Origin: Topomyia yanbarensis
Taxonomy: Eukaryota > Arthropoda > Insecta > Diptera > Culicidae
Assembly (NCBI RefSeq): GCF_030247195.1
Contig: NC_080671.1
Span: 71,981,412 to 72,045,411 of the forward strand
Direction of reading: 5' to 3'
DNA length: 64,000 nucleotides
The notes beneath the pieces are model-generated. The model did not search any database. It was given only the letters and a program-made list of their open reading frames with translations, and was not told the origin of the DNA. The translations under genes and the position numbers were made by a program. Numbering within the stretch: position 1 is the first letter of the stretch; the number at the start of each line of letters is the position of its first letter. Positions 23,332 through 33,599 of this stretch are shown in pieces.

Positions 23332-26300
23332 TTAGACTTGTATATTGATGGTTTTCACAAAGGTGTATATAAGGGACATATAGAGAACATCGCGGCTTGC
23401 CAGCACATCTCGAACCGGGACGTTGGTTGGTCTTCCTCGGGCCCGCAGGGTATCCATTAGCCGAGACCTAGCGGAACTGTACTCGGTGCACGCCCAGACA
23501 ATGTGCTCGATGTCGTGATAGCCGTCGCCACAAGCGCAGATACCACTATCCACGAGCCCAATACGCCGGAGATGTGCATCCAGCGTGTAATGGTTTGCCA
23601 TGAGTCGGGACATCACACGAATGAAGTCACGACCCACATCCATCCCCTTGAACCAAGGTTTCGTCGATACCTTAGGGATTATCGAATGTAGCCACCTTCC
23701 CAGCTCTCCACTGCTCCACGAAGTTTGCCAACTTTCGAGGGTTCTCTGATGAGTAATACTGAAAAATTCGCTGAAGCAAATTGGTCTTTCGTAAACGTCT
23801 CCTTCTAAGGCACCCACCTTAGCTAAGGAGTCTGCCTTCTCATTGCCCGGAATGGAGCAATGAGAAGGGACCCATACCAAGGTAATCTGGAAAGAGTTGT
23901 CAGATAAAGCACTCAGTAGCTCCCGTATTTTCCCCAAAAAATACGAGGAGTGCTTGCCTTGTTTCATCGAGCGAATAGCGTCAATGGAACTGAGGCTATC
24001 CGAAACGATGAAGTAATGGTCTGCGGGTAATGTTTCAATGACTCCAAGGGTATACTGAATGGCAGCTAGTTCTGCGGCGTAAACTGAAGCAGGGTCACTG
24101 AGTTTGTAGGAGGCGGTGAACTTTTGATTGAAAATACCGAAGCCAGTGGATCCTTCGAGGTTTGATCCGTCAGTATAAAACATCTTAGAACAGTCGACTT
24201 CTCGGAATTTATTATAAAAAATGTTTGGAACCACTTGTGGGCGTATGTGGTCCGGAATTCCACTAATCTCGTCTTTCATGGATGTGTCGAAGAAAACAGT
24301 AGATTCAGAAGTATTTATGAAATGCACACGGTTGGGATTGTAAGAAGAAGGGTTAATATTCTGCGCCATGTAGTCAAAGTACAGGGACATGAAACGGGTC
24401 TGAGAATTGAGCTCAACAAGCCTTTCGAAATTTTCAATCACGACCGGGTTCAAGATATCGCATCGAATGAGCAATCGATATGAGAGTTCCCAAAATCGAT
24501 TTTTCAACGGGAGAACGCCCGACAGCACTTCGAGACTCATCGTATGGGTCGACTGCATGCACCCTAAGGCGATACGCAAACAACGATACTGAATTCTTTC
24601 GAGTTTGATGAAATGTATGTTCGCGGCGGATCGAAAGCAGAAGCATCCGTATTCCATTACCGACAGTATCGTTGTTTGATACAACCTAATTAGGTCTCCT
24701 GGGTGGGCACCCCACCATGTTCCGGTTATTGTACGAAGAAAGTTGATCCTTTGTTGGCATTTCTGTTTCAGATACCGAATATGGCATCCCCAAGTACCTT
24801 TCGAGTCGAACCAGACCCCTAGATATTTTACTGTGAAGACCTGAGCGATAGTTTGACCCATTAATAGAAGCTGTAGTTGTGCTGGTTCACGCTTCCTTGA
24901 AAATACAACTAGCTCAGTTTTCTCCGTGGAGAATTCGATACCCAGCTTAATAGCCCAAGCAGACAAATTGTCCAGGGTATTCTGTAATGGTCCTTGTAGA
25001 TCGACAGCTTTGGGTCCCGTAACAGACACCACGCCATCGTCTGCAAGTTGCCTTAACGTGCAGGAATTGTCAAGACATTCATCAATGTCGTTGACATAGA
25101 AATTGTATAAAAGGGGGCTTAGACATGAGCCCTGGGGAAGGCCCATGTAGCTAAATCGTGATGTCGATAAGTCACCATGCGAAAAATGCATGTGCTTTTC
25201 CGACAACAAGTTTAGTAAAAAGTTGTTTAAAGTCGCTGAAAGACCATGCTGGTGCAGCTTCTCTGAAAGAATGTTGATCGAAACTGAATCAAAAGCCCCC
25301 TTAATATCTAGGAACACTGATGCCATCTGCTCTTTGCTAGCATAGGCCATTTGAATTTCAGTTGAGAGCAACGCAAGACAATCGTTCGTCCCTTTGCCTT
25401 TGCGAAAGCCAAATTGTGTATCTGACAGTAAGCCATTTGCTTCGACCCAATTGTCGAGGCGGGATAGGATCATTTTCTCGAACAACTTCCGGATACAGGA
25501 TAGCATTGCGATCGGACGGTACGAATTGTGGTCGGAGGCTGGTTTTCCTGGTTTTTGGATGGCGATGACCTTCACTTGTCTCCAATCGAGTGGGACAATG
25601 TTAGCCTCGAGAAACTTATTAAATAAGTTCAACAAGCGTCTCTTGGCAGAGTCAGGCAGATTCTTCAACAAGTTGAATTTGATTCTGTCTGGCCCCGGAG
25701 CTTTATTGTTACACGACAAGAGAGCAAGTGAGAACTCCACCATCGAAAAAGGTGTTTCGTTCGCGCTATCGTGAGGAGACGCGGCGCGGTAAATCTTCTG
25801 TGCCGGGGCGGAATCCGGACAAACCTTCTTGGCGAAATCGAATATCCAACGGTTTGAATATTCCACGCTCTCATTAGTACTGTTTCGATTTCGCATACGT
25901 CGGGCTGTTCCCCAAAGAGTGCTCATCGATGTTTCTCTCGTTAATCCGTCGACGAACCGGCGCCAATAATCGCGTTTTTTGGCTTTCATCAAACTCTTCA
26001 TTCGCTTGTCTAACGTCGCGTACTGTCGAAAACTGGCGGGTAACCCGTCGTTCCGGAAGGTCTTAAACGCGGCGGCCTTCTCTGCGTACACGTCTGAGCA
26101 CTCTTTATCCCACCAGGGATTGGGAGAACGTTTTTGTATGTTCGCGCCGGGTACTGGCCTAGTCTGAGCTTGATTCGCACTGTCGAGAATCAAGCCAGCC
26201 AAAAAGCTGTACTCTTCCTCCGGAGGAAGTTCTTGGGTAGATTCGATGTTGTCGGATATCGCGGCAGCATAGCTCTTCCAATCGATATTTCGTGTGAGGT

Positions 26301-27030
26301 CATACGAAATATTGATTGATTTCAATGGCCTTGAACCGTTATTGATTGAGACTACAATCGGCAGATGGTCGCTGCCGTGGGGATCAGGAATTACCTTCCA
26401 CGTGCAATTTAACCGCAGCGATGTTGAGCAAAGGGACAAGTCTAAGGCGCTCGGGCGCGCTGGAGGAGCAGGAATCCGTGTCATTTCACCCGTGTTTAAA
26501 ATTGTCAAATTGAAGTTATCGCAAAGATCCTGAATTAAGGAAGACCGGTTATCATCATAGAGGCAACCCCATGCTGTACCGTGAGAGTTAAAGTCTCCTA
26601 AAACTAGTCGCGGTGCTGGCAGGGATTCTAAGATGTCTTGTAGCCGTCGGTGCCCAACCGCGGTGTTGGGGGGAATATATATGGAAGCTATGCAAAGGCT
26701 TTTGCCTTTGGTTGTTACTTGACAAGCGACAACTTCAATACCTGTTATCGAGGGAAGGTTAATTCTGTAGAAGGAATAGCACTTTTTGATCCCCAAAAGC
26801 ACTCCTCCATAGGGGGTGTCTCGATCCAGGCGAATAATATTAAAGTCGTGGAAGTTGAGTTCTATGTCGGAAGTTAACCAAGTTTCACATAATGCAAATG
26901 CATCGCAACTCAAATTATTTATTAAAATTTTGAAGGAATCGATTTTCGGGATGATACTTCTGCAATTCCACTGTAGAACAGTGATCAAATCCGTGACCTC
27001 GTTCGATGAGTTAGCCATCGAAGGATACAA
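23332..27030 (-). CDS. I-like retrotransposon ORF2: endonuclease, reverse transcriptase, RNase H
   Basis: This 1,232-codon polyprotein nicks target DNA and reverse-transcribes the element RNA in place. Residues 18-230 form an APE-type endonuclease: QWNCRS (20-25), ETWL (49-52), GDFNSHG (145-151) and the catalytic SDHLP (220-224). Residues about 480-760 form the reverse transcriptase: FLDIKGAFDS (573-582), GLPQGSCLSPLL (630-641) and the catalytic LADD (662-665). Residues about 948-1075 form RNase H with DGS (D954), AAELAA (E987), SDS (D1011) and EKADSLA (D1067). A C-terminal CXC...H...C knuckle (CACGDGYHDIEHIVWAC) follows. The likelier start is the fifth-codon Met at 27018, whose ATG overlaps the ORF1 stop as ATGGCTAA. 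No disruption is seen, so it could be active. Confidence 0.95.
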   Translation of the reverse strand: MYPSMANSSNEVTDLITVLQWNCRSIIPKIDSFKILINNLSCDAFALCETWLTSDIELNFHDFNIIRLDRDTPYGGVLLGIKKCYSFYRINLPSITGIEVVACQVTTKGKSLCIASIYIPPNTAVGHRRLQDILESLPAPRLVLGDFNSHGTAWGCLYDDNRSSLIQDLCDNFNLTILNTGEMTRIPAPPARPSALDLSLCSTSLRLNCTWKVIPDPHGSDHLPIVVSINNGSRPLKSINISYDLTRNIDWKSYAAAISDNIESTQELPPEEEYSFLAGLILDSANQAQTRPVPGANIQKRSPNPWWDKECSDVYAEKAAAFKTFRNDGLPASFRQYATLDKRMKSLMKAKKRDYWRRFVDGLTRETSMSTLWGTARRMRNRNSTNESVEYSNRWIFDFAKKVCPDSAPAQKIYRAASPHDSANETPFSMVEFSLALLSCNNKAPGPDRIKFNLLKNLPDSAKRRLLNLFNKFLEANIVPLDWRQVKVIAIQKPGKPASDHNSYRPIAMLSCIRKLFEKMILSRLDNWVEANGLLSDTQFGFRKGKGTNDCLALLSTEIQMAYASKEQMASVFLDIKGAFDSVSINILSEKLHQHGLSATLNNFLLNLLSEKHMHFSHGDLSTSRFSYMGLPQGSCLSPLLYNFYVNDIDECLDNSCTLRQLADDGVVSVTGPKAVDLQGPLQNTLDNLSAWAIKLGIEFSTEKTELVVFSRKREPAQLQLLLMGQTIAQVFTVKYLGVWFDSKGTWGCHIRYLKQKCQQRINFLRTITGTWWGAHPGDLIRLYQTTILSVMEYGCFCFRSAANIHFIKLERIQYRCLRIALGCMQSTHTMSLEVLSGVLPLKNRFWELSYRLLIRCDILNPVVIENFERLVELNSQTRFMSLYFDYMAQNINPSSYNPNRVHFINTSESTVFFDTSMKDEISGIPDHIRPQVVPNIFYNKFREVDCSKMFYTDGSNLEGSTGFGIFNQKFTASYKLSDPASVYAAELAAIQYTLGVIETLPADHYFIVSDSLSSIDAIRSMKQGKHSSYFLGKIRELLSALSDNSFQITLVWVPSHCSIPGNEKADSLAKVGALEGDVYERPICFSEFFSITHQRTLESWQTSWSSGELGRWLHSIIPKVSTKPWFKGMDVGRDFIRVMSRLMANHYTLDAHLRRIGLVDSGICACGDGYHDIEHIVWACTEYSSARSRLMDTLRARGRPTNVPVRDVLASRDVLYMSLIYTFVKTINIQV

Positions 27031-28342
27031 TCGCTGAGAGGAGGGGCCATTTAGCAGTCAACTGCTTCAAAAATGTTCTCACTGTAGGGAGAAAAGCTAA
27101 CATAAGACTTTTAATAGGATCAGTAATATTGAATGTTTTTATTATCCAGTCCACTATGTCCGAGAGTTTTATAATTCCAGTGCTGTGATTACTCTCGAAC
27201 TGAAACAAAGGAACACTTGGGATTTTTGATGTTCCTGGAAGTGCTGGGAACTCCTTCTCTGAGCTTAATCCTCCGAGACCAGGAGCTAATTGCTTCGGTT
27301 TGGTTGCAACAGTTCCAATAGATGTGACTTTCGGAGCCCCGTCAAGGGACACCTTCTGGCCTTTACAAGGAACTTTACGAGAGGAAATGTTCCTCCTCTT
27401 CCTATAAATTCTAGGCACCCTAGTAGATGTTCCCTCTTGTGGGTTATCAGCCTCGCCCTCGTCAGGAGGCAAGTGAGTATAGATGTTTGCTGAGGATGGT
27501 GGCGTAGCATTCTTTAACATTTCTGCGAAAGAATGTTTGGATCGTCCCGCAAGGGAACGTTTCAGTTTATCCCCGCGTAGTTTGTACGCGGGACATGCCG
27601 AGATATCATGCAGACTCTCCGCACAGTAAGGACACTTTTCGGCTTGCCTACTGCACGAATCATCTAGATGATTCTCCCCGCAATTTTCACAGCGGGCCTT
27701 GTTGCTACAATGGGTGGCTGTGTGACCCAGTTGTTTACACTTTGTGCAATTCATGACCCGCGGCACAAACAGACGCACAGGCAGACGAACCTTGTGCAAG
27801 AGGACGAAATTTGGCAAAGCGGTACCAGCGAAGGTCACCCGATAAGAGTTTGATTGGGGGTACGTTTTTGAACCATCCCCCGCAACTACTACTGAGTGCA
27901 AACGTTTGCACTCAAGTATTTTAACTGGCTGAAGTAAGCGGTCTCTGAATCGGCCAACCCCGTACTTCAGCAGATCCTCGCACGTCAAACTCTCATCGGT
28001 TACGACGCCTTCGGATTGTACTCTTACAGCCGGAATATACACATTATAATCCCGCGTAAAGTGCTCACAGCAAGCAATATCGTTTGCCTGCTTTGAGTTG
28101 GCTAGCAACACCCTTATCTTGTCTGAGCGGACCTTTGAAATTTCGGTCACAGCCGAGAACCGTTCCGTCAGGTCTCTAGAAATCTGAAGAAGATTCAGTG
28201 ATTTAGTCTTGGGCCGAAAGAAGACCACAAATGGACCAGTTGAGAGTTCTGGATAGCATTTGGGCCGGGGGGGAGCCTTAGAAGTTGAACCCGATTCAAC
28301 TTCCATTTGACCATCCGGAGAGGGAACCATAGAAAACGTCAA
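27011..28342 (-). CDS. I-like retrotransposon ORF1: gag-like nucleic-acid-binding protein
   Basis: This 443-residue protein would package the element RNA into ribonucleoprotein particles. Three CCHC zinc knuckles lie in the middle: CTKCKQLGHTATHC (199-212), CENCGENHLDDSC (218-230) and CPYCAESLHDISAC (237-250). The region before (about 35-200) resembles the RRM-like gag domain of I and jockey elements, with SNSYRVTFAGTALPNFV just ahead of the knuckles. Start is the first Met at 28342; Met5 at 28330 is an alternative. The stop overlaps the ORF2 start, suggesting termination-reinitiation for ORF2. The frame is intact at the length usual for this family. Confidence 0.93.
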   Translation of the reverse strand: MTFSMVPSPDGQMEVESGSTSKAPPRPKCYPELSTGPFVVFFRPKTKSLNLLQISRDLTERFSAVTEISKVRSDKIRVLLANSKQANDIACCEHFTRDYNVYIPAVRVQSEGVVTDESLTCEDLLKYGVGRFRDRLLQPVKILECKRLHSVVVAGDGSKTYPQSNSYRVTFAGTALPNFVLLHKVRLPVRLFVPRVMNCTKCKQLGHTATHCSNKARCENCGENHLDDSCSRQAEKCPYCAESLHDISACPAYKLRGDKLKRSLAGRSKHSFAEMLKNATPPSSANIYTHLPPDEGEADNPQEGTSTRVPRIYRKRRNISSRKVPCKGQKVSLDGAPKVTSIGTVATKPKQLAPGLGGLSSEKEFPALPGTSKIPSVPLFQFESNHSTGIIKLSDIVDWIIKTFNITDPIKSLMLAFLPTVRTFLKQLTAKWPLLSAIVSFDG

Positions 28343-29274
28343 CGCACGGGGTCAGCGCCCGCGCAGACGGAAGAAAGCAATAAATGAGTTACAAAAGACA
28401 AAAACCACTTAGCTTTAAACTGGTGTCCAACGACGAACCGATCCAGCTTATACAGCTGGCTATTGTTTAATCCTCACACGCGAACAAAAGACTGAGGACC
28501 GAACCGAACTGGCAAAATAACCTTGAATGCGGATTAAAACTATTCTTTATCGCCTCACACAGCACTACGGACTAGAAAAAACAACCTCTGTCTCGATGGA
28601 GAGCTCGAAAACGAATGATGTGAACGCTATTAATTTGTTTTTGAGCACATATTGTACATCATGGTCATGGAAACGCAGACCTCAAATTGAAGTGTTTTGC
28701 AGCGACAAAATATGATTGTTAAATTAGTTATGGAATTTATTGTTGCCAACGTAAGGGGCGGCTTAATTGTCGATGGTTTTGGAGCAGTTACAGAAATTTC
28801 TTGACTCTTGGTGGTACATTGTTCTGATCGGGAACTGGAGTCACAATCTGCTTTACGAGTTAAGAAGTGTTGAGACCATTCGTGTTGTTAGACCAACATC
28901 CTTCTTTTCAAACTTTCGCTTCAAACCCGCAAGGTATATGAAAAATTTTCTGTCATGTGATTGTCAAAGAACTTGTTGGCTGTATAGTTCCATAGTGTGA
29001 ACTGTATTTTACTTCAAGAAAATTCGAAGATAGCTATGTCGGAACTATGCGTACGATAAGCGTTATAGTTGAAACTCCGAACAAATTCACACCAGAAGAG
29101 GTTATAAATTCTTTTGAGTTCTACATCACAAAAAAATAGATTCAAAGGAAGTGGAATATAGCGAAGCAAATTATGTGGAACAAATCGGAGTTTCTAAATA
29201 TCTCTTAAAATTTATTCTGAAATTTCTACTGGGCGAGATTAGGATGCAAATGAAATTTCTACAGATGATTATAC

Positions 29275-29597
29275 ACACACTTAGAAAAAATCGTATAAAT
29301 TTACGTCTCCTGATCCTGACATATACGAGCATCAAAAACGACTTAGTTTTACGTTTGATTTTAATTTTACATGACATTGAATTTCGTAAATCATGTAATT
29401 TTACTCCACATATGGCGTTTGTTCTGTATGACAGTAAGTGTAATTTTATGTCATTGCGCATGGAAAATATGTTTCATGTAAAATTAAATGGAACACGGTG
29501 ATGTTTAATATTTAGTCATTTCGTGAATTACGGTTTGTTAAATTGTGTCATGTTTGCAATTACGTCAATGATAAAATTTATAATTTTTTGGTGTGTA
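29275..29597. mobile_element. Probable MITE with ACACAC ends
   Basis: The left end ACACACTTAGAAAAAATCG and the reverse-complemented right end ACACACCAAAAAATTATAAA are similar over about 20 bp. The interior carries repeated TTTTACGT and TTACGTAAAT-type words in both orientations. No target duplication could be fixed. Confidence 0.4.
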
Positions 29598-29712
29598 GTT
29601 AAATTTTGTCCTGAGTTCTCTTTTAATAATTCAATAAGTATCGTGTTCGCTATCGAATAATTTAATGAATTAACAATATGATTTAAAATTACACAAAGTA
29701 AGATAAAATCTT

Positions 29713-29815
29713 ATGTAGGGGGAGAGGGAGTTCACCAAAATCATACGAACTCTCATCTGGGGGGAGGGCGAGGTTGAATAGTTCTAAAAAAGCCTTACGT
29801 AATTAGTGTACGGCG
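29713..29815 (-). repeat. Dispersed repeat ending CACTAATTACGTAAGGC, copy
   Basis: The minus strand begins TACACTAATTACGTAAGGC, then TTTTTTAGAAC, followed by pyrimidine-rich C tracts. It closely matches 12886-12962 (same orientation) and the inverted copy at 22297-22390. Confidence 0.55.
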
Positions 29816-30399
29816 GCCCCGAGCAGAATATTTTCTATGATGAAAGTATTTTCCATTTCAAACATTTATAATTACCTTAAGGGATCGAAACAAGCATAAA
29901 AATATTTTAAAAAAATTAAAAACCAAAGAGAATACGTTATAGCCAAATGTAGAATCTTACATTTAGTCAAGTCTCCCCATGTTCCCCTACTCTATCGTCA
30001 GAGCAATTAAATTTTCGTACATTTTCGAAATATGCTAGAAGTACCAAGTTCCAATCAATTTTACATTTAAATTTCGCCCACTTAAAATAAACAACTTGAT
30101 CAAATTTAGTAACGCAAGCTTCAAAATAATCAACACATTTCTGATCAAAATAAGTCGTTTAAAAAAAAGCATATCGCGGAACTCATTTTCACGCTAGACA
30201 TTTTGAATTTATTTATGAAACTGTTATGAACACTTTTTCATTAAAAATATTTCTGTTTAATATTCCAGTAGCACTGATTATGGCAAGCAAAGCTTATTTC
30301 CGTTCAACTTCATAGTATGTCATGACTTGTAGAACACTTGAGCGATATTGGAAAATATTGATATTTTTAACGTCCATTTCTCATATTCTCCACAAAAGA

Positions 30400-30800
30400 A
30401 ATTTTGAAGTTTTCGAAGAAAAATTTTGCCCTTAAAAATCTGGCCTAGAGGATTGATATGTCTTGACATATTGATTCCCTAGACTCTAGTTTGTTCCGTG
30501 AAAAAATTATGAACACTTTTTATATAGGATTTTGAATGAATATTGCAACATATAAAAAAATTGTTTTGGCATTTTCAGGCCATTTTTTTCTAAAAAGTCG
30601 TATATTCTTTATGGAAAAAACAGGTTTCACTTTCAGGCACTTTATTCGAAGATGACGAAGTTCTTATAACTTTCAAATGAAAATAGTTTAGTGGTTGGTG
30701 TCCTTAAACATCTCATGCGCTCTAAAATATTTTTAATATGTCCAGAGATTACATTTATGTTAAATAATAATTACTAAATTTATCTAAAAACGGTTTTAAA
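30400..30800 (+). repeat. Dispersed repeat, partner of 47.4-48.1 kb
   Basis: GCCTAGAGGATTGAT, TCTTGACATAT, TTCCGTGAA and later TTTAGTGGTTGGTGTC, CTCTAAAATATTTT and TTAAATAATAAT occur in the same order at 47390-48110. Both are non-coding copies of one unidentified element with different internal deletions. Confidence 0.6.
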
Positions 30801-33599
30801 GTGTCACAGCACTGTAGAATAAAAAAAAGTCGATTTTCAATTTATTAGTCAAAAATGGCTTTAGAATGTTAAAAATCATGTCCCAAAACATGGAAGACGC
30901 AAACAATACATAAATATTCAGATTTTCCATTCTACCGCAATGCCTCTTATGTATATCTCGTGTGTACTGAAAACTTTAACCGTGTTTTTCTCGAAGCCGC
31001 AAATGTAACTCGAACAAATGATTTTTGAACGCTTGGAAATTTTCGCAGTATATTCAAAATTGATTTCTCCAGCGACGTACGTAGGATTTTTTTTTATTGC
31101 TTAGCTTTTTTAATTAATTTTGTGTCCATTTTCATGACATATTTGGCGTGCTCTACAGTGCCCCTTAATAGAATATATCCAAATTTTATTTCTTGATGTC
31201 ATGTCAAGTAAGATATACATATTCAGCATTTTTTTTCTGTAATGCTTTGTTGTACAACTTTATTGAAAACATGCTAAATTTTGCTGAAATTAAAACCATA
31301 TTAGCTGCTATTTAAGCTAAAGAATAGTCTTTCATGGTACAAAAACTTATGTTTACAAGCAACAATTGAAGTTTTATAGCACGCTACAAGTGCAATTTAA
31401 ATGTTATGAGTGGCTATAAAAGTACGATAAAACCTCAATTGATACTAGGGTTTAAGACTAACCAGTTCAGTTTTGGCAAAAAGTTTAATATTTGCTAAGT
31501 TTGGTTGAAATCGGAATGCATCGATTTGTCAAAAACTTGTGGCTTGATTATACTTCTATAGATATAGAAGTTATATTATATAAGAGTATTTCGTCTTACG
31601 GTTGCTATTTGTGCCGAATGGTCCTAAGAAAATCATTAAACGTAGATTCAAGGAAACTATCACCCAGTGTTGATTTCATCATTAGAAAAAAAGTTATTTG
31701 AAGTACCAATAGTCTACTATGTAGATTCATAATTGTGTTGATTCGGTTTTCGCCCGCGAGACATCCGCAGATTTACATATGTAATTGATTTGTTTTGCTT
31801 TGCTTACGCAGCTTCCCGTTTCAAATCTGATAAAAAAAACATCAGCAAATAATCATTATGTAATACTAATTGTTGTTTATAGCAAAAGTCATCCTATTCC
31901 GAACATAGCAAGCATTTCTGCACCACTTCAGTCATGAAGCTCTGACCCTTCCATCAATGAACAAGAAATTTGTTTTTCTTGGTCGCAATGCAGGAGGAAT
32001 GAAGAACGAAGAATCCTTAGCGAAGAATGGCTAGTGGCGATTATCACCTAAGCCATTCGTGTGCCGATCCGAACGATGCGTGAAGATGAACATTGCATGA
32101 ATGGCTAAATTCAACAAACAACGATGCGAACAAGCAGCGAACAGCAGACATCAGATTCGGATTTTTTGTTTGTTTGTATTATTCATTTTCGATGATTCTG
32201 TGCTTTCGTGTGACGAACGGCGCAGCGTTATTCGAGGCATGGGTGAATGACACGACGAATATCGCATCGATGATGAACGAATGAACTAGTTCGGCGAAGA
32301 ATATTTGCAACATTGATTTTATGTGCTAAACATGATGAAAATAAAAACTCTGCATTCAGCAATCAGTTGAGAAACTAGAAACAATTGATTTCTTATACCT
32401 GAAATTGAATTACAATATATTTTTAAGTTTATGCTTTAGTTTGGTGGCTGATTCTTTCCGGTGTTCTGGATGCAGAAAGATTATTTTGAGTGTGGAAGTG
32501 TATCTGGAAAAAAACATGGCTATAATGTGCACCACCGTATTTCTAAAACACATTTTTTCAGCAGCTGCGTCTGGTTTTGAACTTGCGAATGACTTCTTCG
32601 GTGTCCTCATCGTCGCCAGAGTGTGGAATTGAAGTTGTGCATTCCGGATAACATGGTTACTTAGTTGTGCGACGATCACGTTTACGCTTCGAAGCTTTTT
32701 TTATTCCTTTTCCTTCTCATGATCGTTTTTCGATTATATACTTCAAAAACACCTTTAATTAAACTATTGTTAACTCACGCGAAATATCTGATACGTTTTC
32801 ATTGATGACGAGCACTTTCCTTTCATTCCGTAATATTTCGAACGGAACCTTGAACTGAATTGTTTAGATCGAATACTGGTGCGATCTTGTACAGATACAA
32901 TTGCGTACTTTTTATCCTCTTCACATAGCTTTGGCGTTTTTCACGAGCTTTGCACACAATTTTGCTGAAAAAATAATACAAATTTATATTACAGTAGTGA
33001 CTTACAGTGCCCCCAAATGGCTGACCTACCCCCAAGCGTATGTTTCATGTTGATGTCCGTATTTTTTTTCAAAAACAAAAATATCTAATAACCAACATAA
33101 TATTCATGTTCAGTATAAATTTTCACATAAGGAAAAACTCACTTGACAATTATTAAAAATTGATTTAATGGGCTGTACTGGGGACGAAAGACTATGAGGA
33201 ACAATACGCGAAAACATAAACGACACTGTAACTAATACAGCCGAAATGACAGTCGTCAACGACGTTCTCTACCATGATTCACGTAACATGAGCGACCTCT
33301 GCAATAACATAGCAAAGATAATTCCCTATACCTATTGTACCCCCATACCTAGTTGACCCCATTCTATTCTGACGTCGTTTGTCAGGGTAGAATTGAGGTG
33401 TTTATACTATTCTTGTACACAAACATAAAAGGAATGTATGGAAGGAATAGCACAAATATCCACCCAACGATACTCGACAAAATAGTATTCGACCAAACGA
33501 CTTTCAGCCTAACGGAAGCGGTCGCCCATTTGCCATTTCGTCCATTTATCATTTTGTCCATTTGCCATTTCGTCGATTGGCCATTGGCGGTTCAACAAG

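Larger units (their letters stand above)
22519..28641 (-). mobile_element. Full-length I-like non-LTR retrotransposon
   Basis: The 6.1-kb element lies on the minus strand between exact 12-bp target duplications TGAGCACATATT (22507-22518 and 28642-28653). It has about 300 bp of 5' UTR (28343-28641), ORF1, ORF2 overlapping it, and about 800 bp of 3' UTR with an AATAAA signal (complement of 22539-22544) just before a poly(A) tail (T run from 22519). Both frames are open. Gag zinc knuckles plus endonuclease, reverse transcriptase and RNase H domains place it in the I group (I/MosquI-like); a Loa-type assignment is the alternative. Confidence 0.93.
28654..33590. other. AT-rich DNA with MITE-like and dispersed repeats
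   Basis: No gene recognised. It contains the separately listed elements at 29275-29597, 29713-29815 and 30400-30800. 31980-32290 is rich in CGAACGA/GAATGA words resembling 21240-21640. 33420-33600 has short imperfect repeats of CCATTTGCCATTTCGTC type just before the BEL/Pao fragment. Confidence 0.45.
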
